DNA of 64,000 nt from Limosilactobacillus reuteri. GTDB taxonomy: Bacteria > Bacillota > Bacilli > Lactobacillales > Lactobacillaceae. Of the stretch, positions 53,267 to 62,050 are shown in pieces. The stretch is taken from contig NZ_CP059275.1 in NCBI RefSeq assembly GCF_013694365.1, positions 62,001 through 126,000 of the forward strand, written 5' to 3'. The position numbers were made by a program, and so were the translations under genes. The number at the start of each line of letters is the position of its first letter. Within the stretch, counting starts at the first letter, position 1. The notes beneath the pieces were generated by a model. That model was not told where the DNA came from. It was given only the letters and a program-made list of their open reading frames with translations, and ran no database searches.

Positions 53267-54271
53267 ATGACGCAACATACTACTATCGCTGACGTTGCTA
53301 AAGCAGCTGGTGTTTCGGTGACTACTGTTTCACGTATTATTAATGGTCGTTATGATAAAATGCGCTCAGCAACGCGGAAACGGGTGGAAAAAGCAATTAA
53401 AGACCTTCACTTTGTTCCAACCGCTTCTGCTCGACAGCTTCGCCAAACTCATAGTCACGTTGTTGGAATCCTCGTTGGAGATATTTCTAACCCCTTTTCA
53501 TCTTTACTTGCCAAAGGGATCGATGATGTTTTGCAACAGGCAGGCTATGATATCCTCCTCATGAATACGAACAACTCTCAGGAAAATGAAAGTCGTGCTC
53601 TTCAGCGACTATACCAACAACGAGTTGACGGCATTATTGTCCAACCTAATTCCCGTCACTTTAGTCAATTTGCTCCTGCTATTCATAACGATATTCCACT
53701 AGTGATCGTTGACCGTGAAGTTGATGACCAGCCTTCTACAGTTGGTAAAGTCACTTCTGCTAATCGCGATGCTTGTTATAACCTCGGTAAGATTCTGTAT
53801 CAATATGGTTATCAAAATATTTTAACTGTCAGCGCCCACTTTGCGGAGGCATCGGGTCAAATTCCTCGAATTGCCGGTTTAAAGGTTGCTGCTGCTGATA
53901 ATGGGCTAAGCTATCACAATATTGAAACCCGTGGACATGATCGCCAATGGCTTGCTAAAACGTTTCTGCAACAGTTAAATAAGCTCAAAGGCAAAACTGC
54001 TGTCGTTTCATTAATGGGACCTATTTTATTTGACCTTTTAGCAATTTTTAAAGAACTAAACCTTTCTTTCCCTGATGATCTTGGCTTAGTTAGCTTTGAT
54101 GATTGGGAATGGTCACAGTATGTCGCTAATGGAATTTTTCTGTTGAAGCAAGATATGGAGTTAATGGGTAGCTTAGCAGCTAATAAGCTTTTAACACAGA
54201 TTAACCAACAAAGTACAATCAGTTCCACTACCCTTTTACCAGTTGAAATCATTGCACACCAGTCACTTTAG
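53267..54271 (+). CDS. LacI-family regulator of gluconate genes
   Basis: The 334-residue protein has a LacI-type helix-turn-helix (IADVAKAAGVSVTTVSRIIN, residues 6-25) and a sensor domain (GILVGDISNPFSSLLAKGI near residue 67, VSFDDWEWS late). Its place between gntP and a gluconate kinase makes a GntR-type repressor, with gluconate or its phosphate as effector, the natural inference. Confidence 0.9.
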   Translation: MTQHTTIADVAKAAGVSVTTVSRIINGRYDKMRSATRKRVEKAIKDLHFVPTASARQLRQTHSHVVGILVGDISNPFSSLLAKGIDDVLQQAGYDILLMNTNNSQENESRALQRLYQQRVDGIIVQPNSRHFSQFAPAIHNDIPLVIVDREVDDQPSTVGKVTSANRDACYNLGKILYQYGYQNILTVSAHFAEASGQIPRIAGLKVAAADNGLSYHNIETRGHDRQWLAKTFLQQLNKLKGKTAVVSLMGPILFDLLAIFKELNLSFPDDLGLVSFDDWEWSQYVANGIFLLKQDMELMGSLAANKLLTQINQQSTISSTTLLPVEIIAHQSL

Positions 54272-55801
54272 ATGAACTACTTAATTGGTGTTGACGTTGG
54301 AACCTCTAGCACAAAGGCCGTTTTATATGATCAAGATGCGCAGGTGATCACACAAGCTAATTATGGCTACGAATTGCATCGTAATGCCGCGGGAATGGCA
54401 GAGCAAGAGCCAGAAGAAGTAATTAATGCTGCGGAACAAACTATTCATGATGTGGCTACAGCAGCTGACCTCAGTACAGGAAAACTACTGGCAGTCTCAA
54501 TTTCAAGTGCAAATCAAAGCCTCCTCTTATTAGATAAAAATAAGAAGCCTCTTTCACGGTTAATCACTTGGGCAGATAGTCGAGCTCAGCGCGCAGCAGA
54601 CAACCTTAAGATGATGACTGAAGGACAACAATTATATATGAAGACGGGGGTTCCTGTTCACCCTATGTCAACCTTGACAAAGCTCCTTTGGTTAAGGGAA
54701 GACGAACCTGACTTATTTAACCGCACAGCATATTTTGCTGATATTAAGGCTTACCTTTTCTACCGGTTATTTAATGAATTTAAGGTTGATATGTCAATCG
54801 CTTCCTCAACTGGCTTGATGAACCTTAAAACTTGTGATTGGGATGACCAGGCTCTTCGGGTTGCAGGAATAACCAAAGATCAACTGCCTGAAATTGTCGA
54901 TGGAACAACTCAAGCAACTGGTTTAGTGCCCGAAGCCCAAGAAAAACTAGGAGTACCAGCTGATACGCCATTTGTTTATGGTGCTTACGATGGTGCCCTT
55001 TCAAATATTGGTGTTGGTGCAACCAAGCAAAATACAGTAGCAATTACAATCGGTACTTCCGCAGCTGTACGAGTCGTAACTGATCATCCTGTTATTGATC
55101 CAGAACGCCGCCTCTTCTGCTATGCTATTAATAAAGGATTGTGGGTCGTTGGTGGTCCGCTTAATAACGGTGGCGATGTCTATGAATGGGCAGTAAAACA
55201 CCTTGTCGATAGTAGCGCAGTTAAAAACGAACAGGTCGATCCTTATACTTTGGCAAATCACGTTATTGAAGGAGTACCAGCAGGCGCGCATGGGCTTCTC
55301 TTTCATCCCTTCCTGGGCGGTGAACGGGCACCATTGTGGAATGCTAAAGCGCGTGGTAGTTTCTTTGGGCTTTCTCATATCCATACACGGGCTGATATGC
55401 TACGAGCAGTTATGGAAGGAATTAGCATGAACATTGCAACAGTCTTCCAAGCAGTACGAGCGTTAGTCGGTGAACCAGCGAGCGTTACTGCAACAGGTGG
55501 CTTTGCTCGCTCAAAAGTATGGCGCCAAATGCTTGCTGATATCTTAAACTGTCCGGTTAACGTTCCTGACTCATTTGAATCTGGCTGCCTCGGGTCAGTA
55601 GTTATGGCTATGCAAGGCCTGGGAATGATCGATAGTCTTGATACACCACAGAAGTTCATTGGCAAGGTTAGTTCTTACCAACCAGATCCAGCCGCAGTAA
55701 AAGTATATCAACGCTATACTCCACTCTTCCAACAAATTGAAGATATGCTTGCTCCGGCTTATTCTGAAATCGCTAAACTACAAGAACGCCAAAACAATTA
55801 A
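54272..55801 (+). CDS. gntK: Gluconate kinase, FGGY family (copy 2)
   Basis: The 509-residue kinase aligns over its whole length with copy 1 and shares the motifs IGVDVGTSSTKAVLYD, AITIGTSAAVRVVTDHPVIDP, GERAPLWNAKARG and TATGGFARSKVWRQMLAD. Long stretches in the second half differ at only a few residues, while the first half has diverged more. All catalytic motifs are intact, so both copies are probably active. Confidence 0.9.
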   Translation: MNYLIGVDVGTSSTKAVLYDQDAQVITQANYGYELHRNAAGMAEQEPEEVINAAEQTIHDVATAADLSTGKLLAVSISSANQSLLLLDKNKKPLSRLITWADSRAQRAADNLKMMTEGQQLYMKTGVPVHPMSTLTKLLWLREDEPDLFNRTAYFADIKAYLFYRLFNEFKVDMSIASSTGLMNLKTCDWDDQALRVAGITKDQLPEIVDGTTQATGLVPEAQEKLGVPADTPFVYGAYDGALSNIGVGATKQNTVAITIGTSAAVRVVTDHPVIDPERRLFCYAINKGLWVVGGPLNNGGDVYEWAVKHLVDSSAVKNEQVDPYTLANHVIEGVPAGAHGLLFHPFLGGERAPLWNAKARGSFFGLSHIHTRADMLRAVMEGISMNIATVFQAVRALVGEPASVTATGGFARSKVWRQMLADILNCPVNVPDSFESGCLGSVVMAMQGLGMIDSLDTPQKFIGKVSSYQPDPAAVKVYQRYTPLFQQIEDMLAPAYSEIAKLQERQNN

Positions 55802-56347
55802 ATGGCCGCATGGAAAAAATGGTGGGTTTCATTTGTAATGATGCTTCAAGTAATCGTTGGAATTGTTGTCGTATCATTATGGTTTTATCGTGACCAAACT
55901 TGGACAATTCCAGTTAATGATTGGCTTTATAGCCCCATCGGTCAAAGTTTCTCAGCAGGAGTCGCAGTATTTTTAATCATTGTTGCTTTAACCGTAATAG
56001 CGATTGCTGTTTTTCGTCCCACAACAACTAAACAAATGACAATCGCTAGAGATGGTGCTAATAAAGTTCAAATTGATCAGCATGCAGTTGAACACAGCTT
56101 AACTACTTCAATTGCCAAATTTGACCTTTATAACCCAGTGATTAACCTCAAAATGCACCGGAATAATCATAATGCAGACGTTACCGTTCATGGAATGCTC
56201 TCTAAGAGAACCAATCCAAAACTAATTCATACAGTACTACTCCAGACAATTAAAGAAAACCTAAAACGAGATTTCGACATTGACCTTAATAAATTACACA
56301 TTAAGCTAAGTCCCTACTCAAACAGAGAATCAGTTAACATTGTCTAA
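55802..56347 (+). CDS. amaP: AmaP, membrane anchor of Asp23
   Basis: The 181-residue protein has two membrane helices (roughly residues 9-29 and 44-67) and then a cytoplasmic domain. It matches AmaP, which holds the Asp23 protein at the membrane. Asp23 and the DUF2273 protein follow directly, in the order seen in staphylococci and lactobacilli. Confidence 0.9.
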   Translation: MAAWKKWWVSFVMMLQVIVGIVVVSLWFYRDQTWTIPVNDWLYSPIGQSFSAGVAVFLIIVALTVIAIAVFRPTTTKQMTIARDGANKVQIDQHAVEHSLTTSIAKFDLYNPVINLKMHRNNHNADVTVHGMLSKRTNPKLIHTVLLQTIKENLKRDFDIDLNKLHIKLSPYSNRESVNIV

Positions 56348-56539
56348 ATGAAACTTGCTACAATTGGCGTTATATTAGGATCGCTTATCAGTATTAGTTG
56401 GATTATGTGGGGCTTTTTCCCAATGATCGGTATTCTATTAGCTGTCACTATCTTGGGCGGAATTGGCTATATTCTTGATGCAAAGGGCTATTCATTAAAT
56501 AAACTTGCGATAAAAATGTTAGATAAATTTGCCAACTAA
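56348..56539 (+). CDS. DUF2273 small membrane protein
   Basis: The 63-residue protein has two hydrophobic stretches (IGVILGSLISISWIMWGFF and IGILLAVTILGGIGYIL) and a Lys-bearing tail. It matches DUF2273, the constant partner between amaP and asp23. Its role in the envelope complex is not known. Confidence 0.88.
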   Translation: MKLATIGVILGSLISISWIMWGFFPMIGILLAVTILGGIGYILDAKGYSLNKLAIKMLDKFAN

Positions 56540-56923
56540 ATGACAACCACTACAAATAATAAAACAATTGATGAGCAATTAACATTCGATGATCAAGTAA
56601 TTGAAAAAATCGCTGGGATCACCGCTAGCAAAGTTCCTGGAATCCTTTCCCTTGATGGAAATATGTTTAGTGAATTAGCAGATAAAGTAACTTCCGGAAG
56701 CAATCCAACCAAGGGTATTAATGCCGATGTTGGTGAAAAGCAAGTCGCATTAAAAATGGAAGCTACCATCGAATATGGCAAAAGCGCTCCAGAAATTTTT
56801 AAGGCTGTTTGTTCTGAGGTACAACACGCAATTAATAAAATGACTGGCTTGAATTTAGTTAAGTTTGAGCTACATATCAATGATGTTAAAACAAGAGAAG
56901 AAGTAGAAAAAGATACAAAATAA
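56540..56923 (+). CDS. asp23: Asp23/Gls24 family envelope stress protein
   Basis: The 127-residue protein has the family start (DDQVIEKIAGITASKVPGILSLDG) and end (MTGLNLVKFELHINDVKTREE). Asp23 forms a dense layer under the membrane, anchored by AmaP, and responds to alkaline and envelope stress. A full three-gene set is present. Confidence 0.94.
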   Translation: MTTTTNNKTIDEQLTFDDQVIEKIAGITASKVPGILSLDGNMFSELADKVTSGSNPTKGINADVGEKQVALKMEATIEYGKSAPEIFKAVCSEVQHAINKMTGLNLVKFELHINDVKTREEVEKDTK

Positions 56924-57418
56924 GTGGAGTTACAATACCGCAAAGCGACACTTGAAGATTTACCCAAAATTGTTGAAATTTATAATCAAATTATTCCATC
57001 ACGGTTAGCAACTGCAGATCTCACCCCGATAACGGTTGACGCACGCAAAGAATGGTTTGAAGCATTTGACGAAAATCATCCAATCTGGGTAATTGAACAT
57101 CAAAATGAGGTTCTCGGTTGGGTGGCCCTTGAACATTTTTATGGTCGTCCAGCATATAATCATACTAGTGAAATTGCTATTTACCTTGATCAACGGTTGC
57201 GGAAACAAGGAGTTGGTACAAAAACCATGGAATTCATTATTGGTCAATTGCCTAATTTAGCAGTTGATACAATCGTGGCTTATATTTTTGGCCATAATAT
57301 TCCAAGCCTAAAGTTATTTAAATCGTTTGGTTTTACTCAATGGGGCCTTTTACCACAAGTAGCAGAGCTTGATGGGATTAAACGTGATTTAGTTATTTTA
57401 GGCCGCCATTTTAAATGA
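56924..57418 (+). CDS. GNAT-family acetyltransferase, phosphinothricin-type
   Basis: The 164-residue protein resembles the Pat/YncA-type acetyltransferases (YRKATLEDLPKIVEIYNQIIPSR at the start, LRKQGVGTKTMEFII as acetyl-CoA loop, FGHNIPSLKLFKSFGF near the end). Despite the family name, amino acids or methionine derivatives are the more common substrates. It starts with GTG. Confidence 0.88.
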   Translation: MELQYRKATLEDLPKIVEIYNQIIPSRLATADLTPITVDARKEWFEAFDENHPIWVIEHQNEVLGWVALEHFYGRPAYNHTSEIAIYLDQRLRKQGVGTKTMEFIIGQLPNLAVDTIVAYIFGHNIPSLKLFKSFGFTQWGLLPQVAELDGIKRDLVILGRHFK

Positions 57419-57559
57419 GTGAAGAAAAAAGCTATGCGACGAGAAATAAAACTATTAACTGAAGAAAATCAACAATTACGGCGATATACCTTGCTAGCAT
57501 CAATCGGAATTTTATTAAGTATGATGATTGGGTTAGTTCGAATGGTTCAGAAAAATTAG
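57419..57559 (+). CDS. Small coiled-coil/one-helix protein
   Basis: The 46-residue product begins with GTG (a later ATG at 57434 is also possible), has a charged heptad-like stretch (RREIKLLTEENQQLRRY) and one membrane helix (LLASIGILLSMMIGLV). No family recognised. Many such small membrane proteins exist in lactobacilli. Confidence 0.55.
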   Translation: MKKKAMRREIKLLTEENQQLRRYTLLASIGILLSMMIGLVRMVQKN

Positions 57560-57790
57560 ATGATTTTTAACGATATTATTAGCATTTTATTATTTTGCGC
57601 GTTTGCTTATCTTTTTAATTTTAACTTTCACCGCGATAATTATGCCTATGCTATTGTGATGTTTATCGGCATAATGGTATTTTATGGCGATTTTTACCAT
57701 CATCTCCCAATCAACTGGAAATTGTATATTTTGCTTATTGCTACTTTTTATGGGCTTTATTCACAATCTTCATGGGGAGACAAGCATTAA
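57560..57790 (+). CDS. Hypothetical 76-residue membrane protein
   Basis: The product is nearly all hydrophobic, with about three short helices and many Tyr, Phe and His (FNFHRDNYAYAIVMFIGIMVFYGDFYHHLP). No known family seen. It lies before the HesB-like gene without any clear link. Confidence 0.6.
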   Translation: MIFNDIISILLFCAFAYLFNFNFHRDNYAYAIVMFIGIMVFYGDFYHHLPINWKLYILLIATFYGLYSQSSWGDKH

Positions 57791-58180
57791 ATGAATATCA
57801 CATTTACTGATCAAGCTATCGAACGTTTACAGCGTTATGAACTGTCATCTAAGAAGATGCTCCTAGATTTTGATGATGGGGTTGGTCCATTTTCTGCCGT
57901 TGGGGGTTGCAGTTTAGATGGTGATTATCGACTAATCCTTGTTAAAGAGGATTTAGATACCCCCGATTATAATGAAAAGATTGCCTCTAATTTAGGGGAT
58001 GTTTTTATTAAAGACCATACAGCAGTTCAATTTGATGATGAAATGGAAGTAAGGTTTAACCCGCGTTACTTTACAATGCCACTTGTCAGTCCTAAACGCG
58101 TTTTAACAGATAATCTTGAAGTTCTGGATCTTAGTAATACAGGCTTAAATTCTCAAATTGATCGAGCACATGATTGCTAG
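57791..58180 (+). CDS. HesB/YadR-like protein without the carrier cysteines
   Basis: The 129-residue protein has the A-type carrier fold pattern (MNITFTDQAIERLQRY, LLDFDDGVGPFSAVGGCSLDG). True A-type Fe-S carriers have three conserved Cys. Here only the Cys in GGCSLDG and a last-residue Cys are visible. It is thus better taken as the Gram-positive HesB-like group of unknown function than as an Fe-S carrier. Confidence 0.82.
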   Translation: MNITFTDQAIERLQRYELSSKKMLLDFDDGVGPFSAVGGCSLDGDYRLILVKEDLDTPDYNEKIASNLGDVFIKDHTAVQFDDEMEVRFNPRYFTMPLVSPKRVLTDNLEVLDLSNTGLNSQIDRAHDC

Positions 58181-59116
58181 ATGAGCAAAGAATTAGTATT
58201 TGGACACCAAAAGCCTGATACAGATGCGATTACTGCTGCAATGGCATTTTCATACTTCCAAAACCAATTGGGATACGAAACTGAAGCAGTTGCTTTAGGT
58301 GAACCAAATGATGAGACTAAGTTTGCATTGAAGACTTTCGGTATGGAAGCACCACGCGTAATCGAAACCGCTGCAAACGAAGTAGATAAGGTAATGCTTG
58401 TAGACCACAACGAACCACAACAAAGTGTTAGTGATATCGACAAGGTCACTGTAACGCACTTAGTTGACCACCACCGAATTGCCGGCTTTGAAACGGCTCA
58501 ACCACTCTGGGCAACTGTTCGTCCTTACGGTTGTGTAAGTACAATCATTACAGAATTGTTCCAAGAAAAGCACATTAATATTCCCGCTAACTTGGCTGGG
58601 ATGATGCTTTCTGCTATCATTTCTGATACCTTGCTTTTGAAGTCACCAACTACAACTGACCACGATCGTGAAGCTGTTAAGTACTTAGCAAAGATCGCTG
58701 GTGTTGAAGATTACGAAAAGTACGGCATTGAAATGCTTAAGGCTGGTACTAACCTTGGTGCTAAGTCTGATGCTGATATCGTTGATGGTGATGCTAAGAC
58801 CTTTGAACTTGGCGGCAAGAAAGTTCGTATTGGTCAAGTTAACACCGTTGATTTAGATGATGTTTTTGCTCGTCAAGCTGATCTTGAAAGTCAAATGCAA
58901 AGTATGATGGATGATAACGATTATGATTTATTCTTATTAATCGCTACTAACATCTTAAACAGTGACTCAGAGTTATTAGTTATTGGTGATCCTGCTGAAA
59001 AGGTTGAAGCAGCCTTTGGTAAGAAGCTTAACGAAAACAAGCGGATGAATTTACCGGGTGTTGTATCACGGAAGAAGCAAGTTGTTCCTCCTTTGACTGA
59101 TGCATTCGAAGGTTAA
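58181..59116 (+). CDS. ppaC: Manganese-dependent inorganic pyrophosphatase
   Basis: The 311-residue family II enzyme splits pyrophosphate. Metal ligands are His9, Asp13 and Asp15 in GHQKPDTDA, Asp in VDHNEPQQ, and the VDHHRI pair in the DHH motif. The C-terminal DHHA2 domain holds the substrate loop [10 protein letters not shown]. No regulatory CBS insert is present, so it is the short constitutive type. Confidence 0.97.
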   Translation: MSKELVFGHQKPDTDAITAAMAFSYFQNQLGYETEAVALGEPNDETKFALKTFGMEAPRVIETAANEVDKVMLVDHNEPQQSVSDIDKVTVTHLVDHHRIAGFETAQPLWATVRPYGCVSTIITELFQEKHINIPANLAGMMLSAIISDTLLLKSPTTTDHDREAVKYLAKIAGVEDYEKYGIEMLKAGTNLGAKSDADIVDGDAKTFELGGKKVRIGQVNTVDLDDVFARQADLESQMQSMMDDNDYDLFLLIATNILNSDSELLVIGDPAEKVEAAFGKKLNENKRMNLPGVVSRKKQVVPPLTDAFEG

Positions 59117-59584
59117 TTGGCGTATATTAAAGAAATTCGTGATTTAGTTGGGAATCGTCCCTTAATAATGACCAGTGCTTCTGGGGCACTCTTAAACAAG
59201 CAGAAGGCTGTTTTACTTCAAGAACGGGCGGACACTGGTGATTGGGGTTTCCCAGGCGGCTACATGGAATTTGGCGAATCTTTTGAGCAAACTGTAAAGC
59301 GGGAATTTAAAGAAGATGCGGGAGTTGAAGTCGTGCCTGTCAAACGACTAGCAATTTTTGATCAGAATTTTTACACTTATCCTAATGGTGACCGCGTTCA
59401 ACCAGTTAATGCTTTTTACTTAGTTGAAGAAAGTAGCGCTAAGCATTATCAGCCAAAAATTACAGAAACGACAACTACTGAATATTTTTCGTTAGATAAA
59501 GAACCACCACGTTTTTTTAACAGTCAGCATGAACAAATGTGGCAGATCTTAAAAGATTTTATTCATAATAGGAAAGATATTTAA
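59117..59584 (+). CDS. NUDIX hydrolase
   Basis: The 155-residue protein has a NUDIX box at about residues 47-70 (GGYMEFGESFEQTVKREF, then KEDAGVEV). The pattern agrees with the consensus except that the second metal-ligand Glu of REUxEE is Asp. It starts with TTG. It resembles the group that hydrolyses nucleotide sugars or oxidised nucleotides; the substrate is unknown. Confidence 0.9.
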   Translation: MAYIKEIRDLVGNRPLIMTSASGALLNKQKAVLLQERADTGDWGFPGGYMEFGESFEQTVKREFKEDAGVEVVPVKRLAIFDQNFYTYPNGDRVQPVNAFYLVEESSAKHYQPKITETTTTEYFSLDKEPPRFFNSQHEQMWQILKDFIHNRKDI

Positions 59585-62050
59585 GTGAGAAACGGAAAAA
59601 TTGAACATATGACGCTCGAACAGATCATGGGTGATCGTTTTGGGCGTTATTCAAAATCAATTATTCAAGAACGAGCTTTACCTGACATTCGTGACGGATT
59701 AAAACCGGTTCAGCGCCGGATTTTATTTGCCATGAATAAAGATGGAAATACTTATGATAAAGGGTTTCGTAAGTCTGCTAAATCAGTCGGGAACGTAATG
59801 GGTAACTTCCACCCCCACGGTGATAGTTCAATTTATGAAGCATTAGTTCGGCTAAGTCAGGATTGGAAATTACGTGAACCCCTAATTGAAATGCATGGTA
59901 ACAATGGATCAATGGATGGTGATCCACCAGCGGCCATGCGTTATACTGAAGCGCGGCTTAGTAAAATAGCAGGTTTAATGCTTCAAGATATCGACAAAGA
60001 TACAGTTGAAATGGCCTTAAACTTTGATGATACTGAAAAAGAACCGACAGTTTTACCAGCACGTATTCCTAACTTACTCGTTAATGGAGCAACTGGAATT
60101 TCTGCTGGATATGCTACTGAGATTCCAACACATAATTTAAGCGAAGTTCTTGATGCACTGATTTATCTTATCAAGCATCCAACTGCTTCTTTGGATAAGT
60201 TAATGGAATTTATTCCTGGCCCTGATTTCCCAACTGGTGGAATCATTCAGGGGATTGATGGCATTCGTAAGGCATACCAGACTGGTCGCGGTCGGGTTGT
60301 AGTGCGAGCAAAAACGGAGATTGAAACCTTGCGGGGTGATCGTCAACAAATTAATGTGACGGAGATTCCTTATGAAGTAAATAAGGCGCAACTGGTTAAG
60401 CGAATTAACGATCTGCGCCTTGCCAAAAAAGTTGAGGGAATCGCGGAAGCTCGCGATGAAACTGATCGTAGTGGATTACGAATTGCAATCGAACTAAAGC
60501 GGGGAGCTAATGCGAACGGTATTCTTAATTACTTATTAAAGAACACTGATTTACAGATTAACTATAACTTCAATATGGTTGCGATTGATGACCAGCGGCC
60601 AATGCGTGTTGGATTGAAGCGAATTTTGACTTCCTATCTTGAATTCCAGAAAGAGATTATTCGTCGACGGACACAATATAACCTAACGAAGGCTCAACAA
60701 CGATTGCATATTGTCGAAGGGTTAATCAAAGCACTCTCAATTTTAGATAAGGTCATTAAAACGATTCGAGCAAGTAAGAATCGTAAGGATGCAAAGGAAA
60801 ACTTAGTAAAAGAATACAACTTTACACCTGAACAGGCCGAAGCAATTGTTACCTTGCAACTTTATCGCTTAACAAATACGGATGTAACTGAGCTGAAAAA
60901 AGAACAAGAACAATTAAATTCACGGATTAATGAATATCAGTTAATCTTGACTAACGAAAATGAGCTAGCAAAAGTTCTTACTAAGGAAATTAGGGCCATT
61001 AAGAAGGAATTTGGCAATCCACGACGGACCAAGATTGAAAATCTTGTTGAAAAACTTGAGATTGATACTAAAGTTACGGTTGCCAACGAAGATGTTGTGG
61101 TCTTAGTTTCGCATGCGGGCTATATCAAACGAAGCAGCATTCGTTCCTTCAAGGCATCGGAGGCAGAAGAAAACGGTCTCCGAGAAGACGATTACCCATT
61201 ATTGATTCAACAAACAAATACATTATCGCATTTATTTATGTTTACCAATCTTGGGCATATTATTTACCGCCCAATTCATGAAATTGCAGATGCGCGGTGG
61301 AAAGATACCGGCGAACATATCTCACAAACAATCGGTTTAGCGGATAATGAAGAGATCATTAAAGCAATGATTTTTGATAAACTAGATCAGCCAGGAACAA
61401 TCATCATGGGAACTAGCGATGGTCAAGTAAAACAAACGGCCTTTAATGACTATAAGCCTGGTTCACGTTACAAGAGCCATGCAAGTGTCGCAATTAAGCT
61501 TAGGGATAATGCGCAAGTTGTAAATGTTGATTACTATGAACCAACAAATGAGAACCGTTCACTATTGACGATTAGTCGCCAAGGATATGCAGTGCGGTAT
61601 GATGTTGCAGATGTTCCTGTAACAGGAATCCGGACAGCTGGTGTACGGGCCATTAATTTGAAAGATGATGACCAAGTAGCAGATCAAATCTTGGTTAAGG
61701 ATGGTCAAGATATTGCTGTAATTACTCAACGAGGTGCATTTAAGGAAATGCCAATTGATGAGATTGAAGTTGGGGCACGAGCACGGCGGGGCGAACTTGT
61801 CCTTCGGCGGTTGAAATCACATCCTCATGAAATTGCAGACTTCCTTGCTTACGACCATGATTATCAAGGTGCTTTTGAGACTATTACTAACCGGCCAGCA
61901 TTCCAAGATATAATGGCTACTGACCATCATCTAAGTTCGATTAAGTCAAATGGAACTTTTGTAATTGATACCGATACGCAAGGGGAACCAGTAAAACTTC
62001 GAATGAAACAAACGAATGTTTTATCCGAAGAACCTGTTAGCCAAAATTAA
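59585..62050 (+). CDS. parC: DNA topoisomerase IV subunit A
   Basis: The 821-residue protein is the DNA-cutting subunit of topoisomerase IV, which separates daughter chromosomes. The catalytic Tyr120 is in AMRYTEARL. The quinolone-determining region GNFHPHGDSSIYEAL has Ser81 and Glu85, the drug-sensitive residues. The C-terminal beta-pinwheel repeats are present (VLVSHAGYIKRSS and AVITQRGAFKEMP). It starts with GTG. Natively parE should precede it, but here follows it. Confidence 0.96.
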   Translation: MRNGKIEHMTLEQIMGDRFGRYSKSIIQERALPDIRDGLKPVQRRILFAMNKDGNTYDKGFRKSAKSVGNVMGNFHPHGDSSIYEALVRLSQDWKLREPLIEMHGNNGSMDGDPPAAMRYTEARLSKIAGLMLQDIDKDTVEMALNFDDTEKEPTVLPARIPNLLVNGATGISAGYATEIPTHNLSEVLDALIYLIKHPTASLDKLMEFIPGPDFPTGGIIQGIDGIRKAYQTGRGRVVVRAKTEIETLRGDRQQINVTEIPYEVNKAQLVKRINDLRLAKKVEGIAEARDETDRSGLRIAIELKRGANANGILNYLLKNTDLQINYNFNMVAIDDQRPMRVGLKRILTSYLEFQKEIIRRRTQYNLTKAQQRLHIVEGLIKALSILDKVIKTIRASKNRKDAKENLVKEYNFTPEQAEAIVTLQLYRLTNTDVTELKKEQEQLNSRINEYQLILTNENELAKVLTKEIRAIKKEFGNPRRTKIENLVEKLEIDTKVTVANEDVVVLVSHAGYIKRSSIRSFKASEAEENGLREDDYPLLIQQTNTLSHLFMFTNLGHIIYRPIHEIADARWKDTGEHISQTIGLADNEEIIKAMIFDKLDQPGTIIMGTSDGQVKQTAFNDYKPGSRYKSHASVAIKLRDNAQVVNVDYYEPTNENRSLLTISRQGYAVRYDVADVPVTGIRTAGVRAINLKDDDQVADQILVKDGQDIAVITQRGAFKEMPIDEIEVGARARRGELVLRRLKSHPHEIADFLAYDHDYQGAFETITNRPAFQDIMATDHHLSSIKSNGTFVIDTDTQGEPVKLRMKQTNVLSEEPVSQN

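Noticed and set aside
59819..59842. Quinolone-resistance substitution in parC
   Set aside because: Ser81 and Glu85 are the normal drug-sensitive residues.
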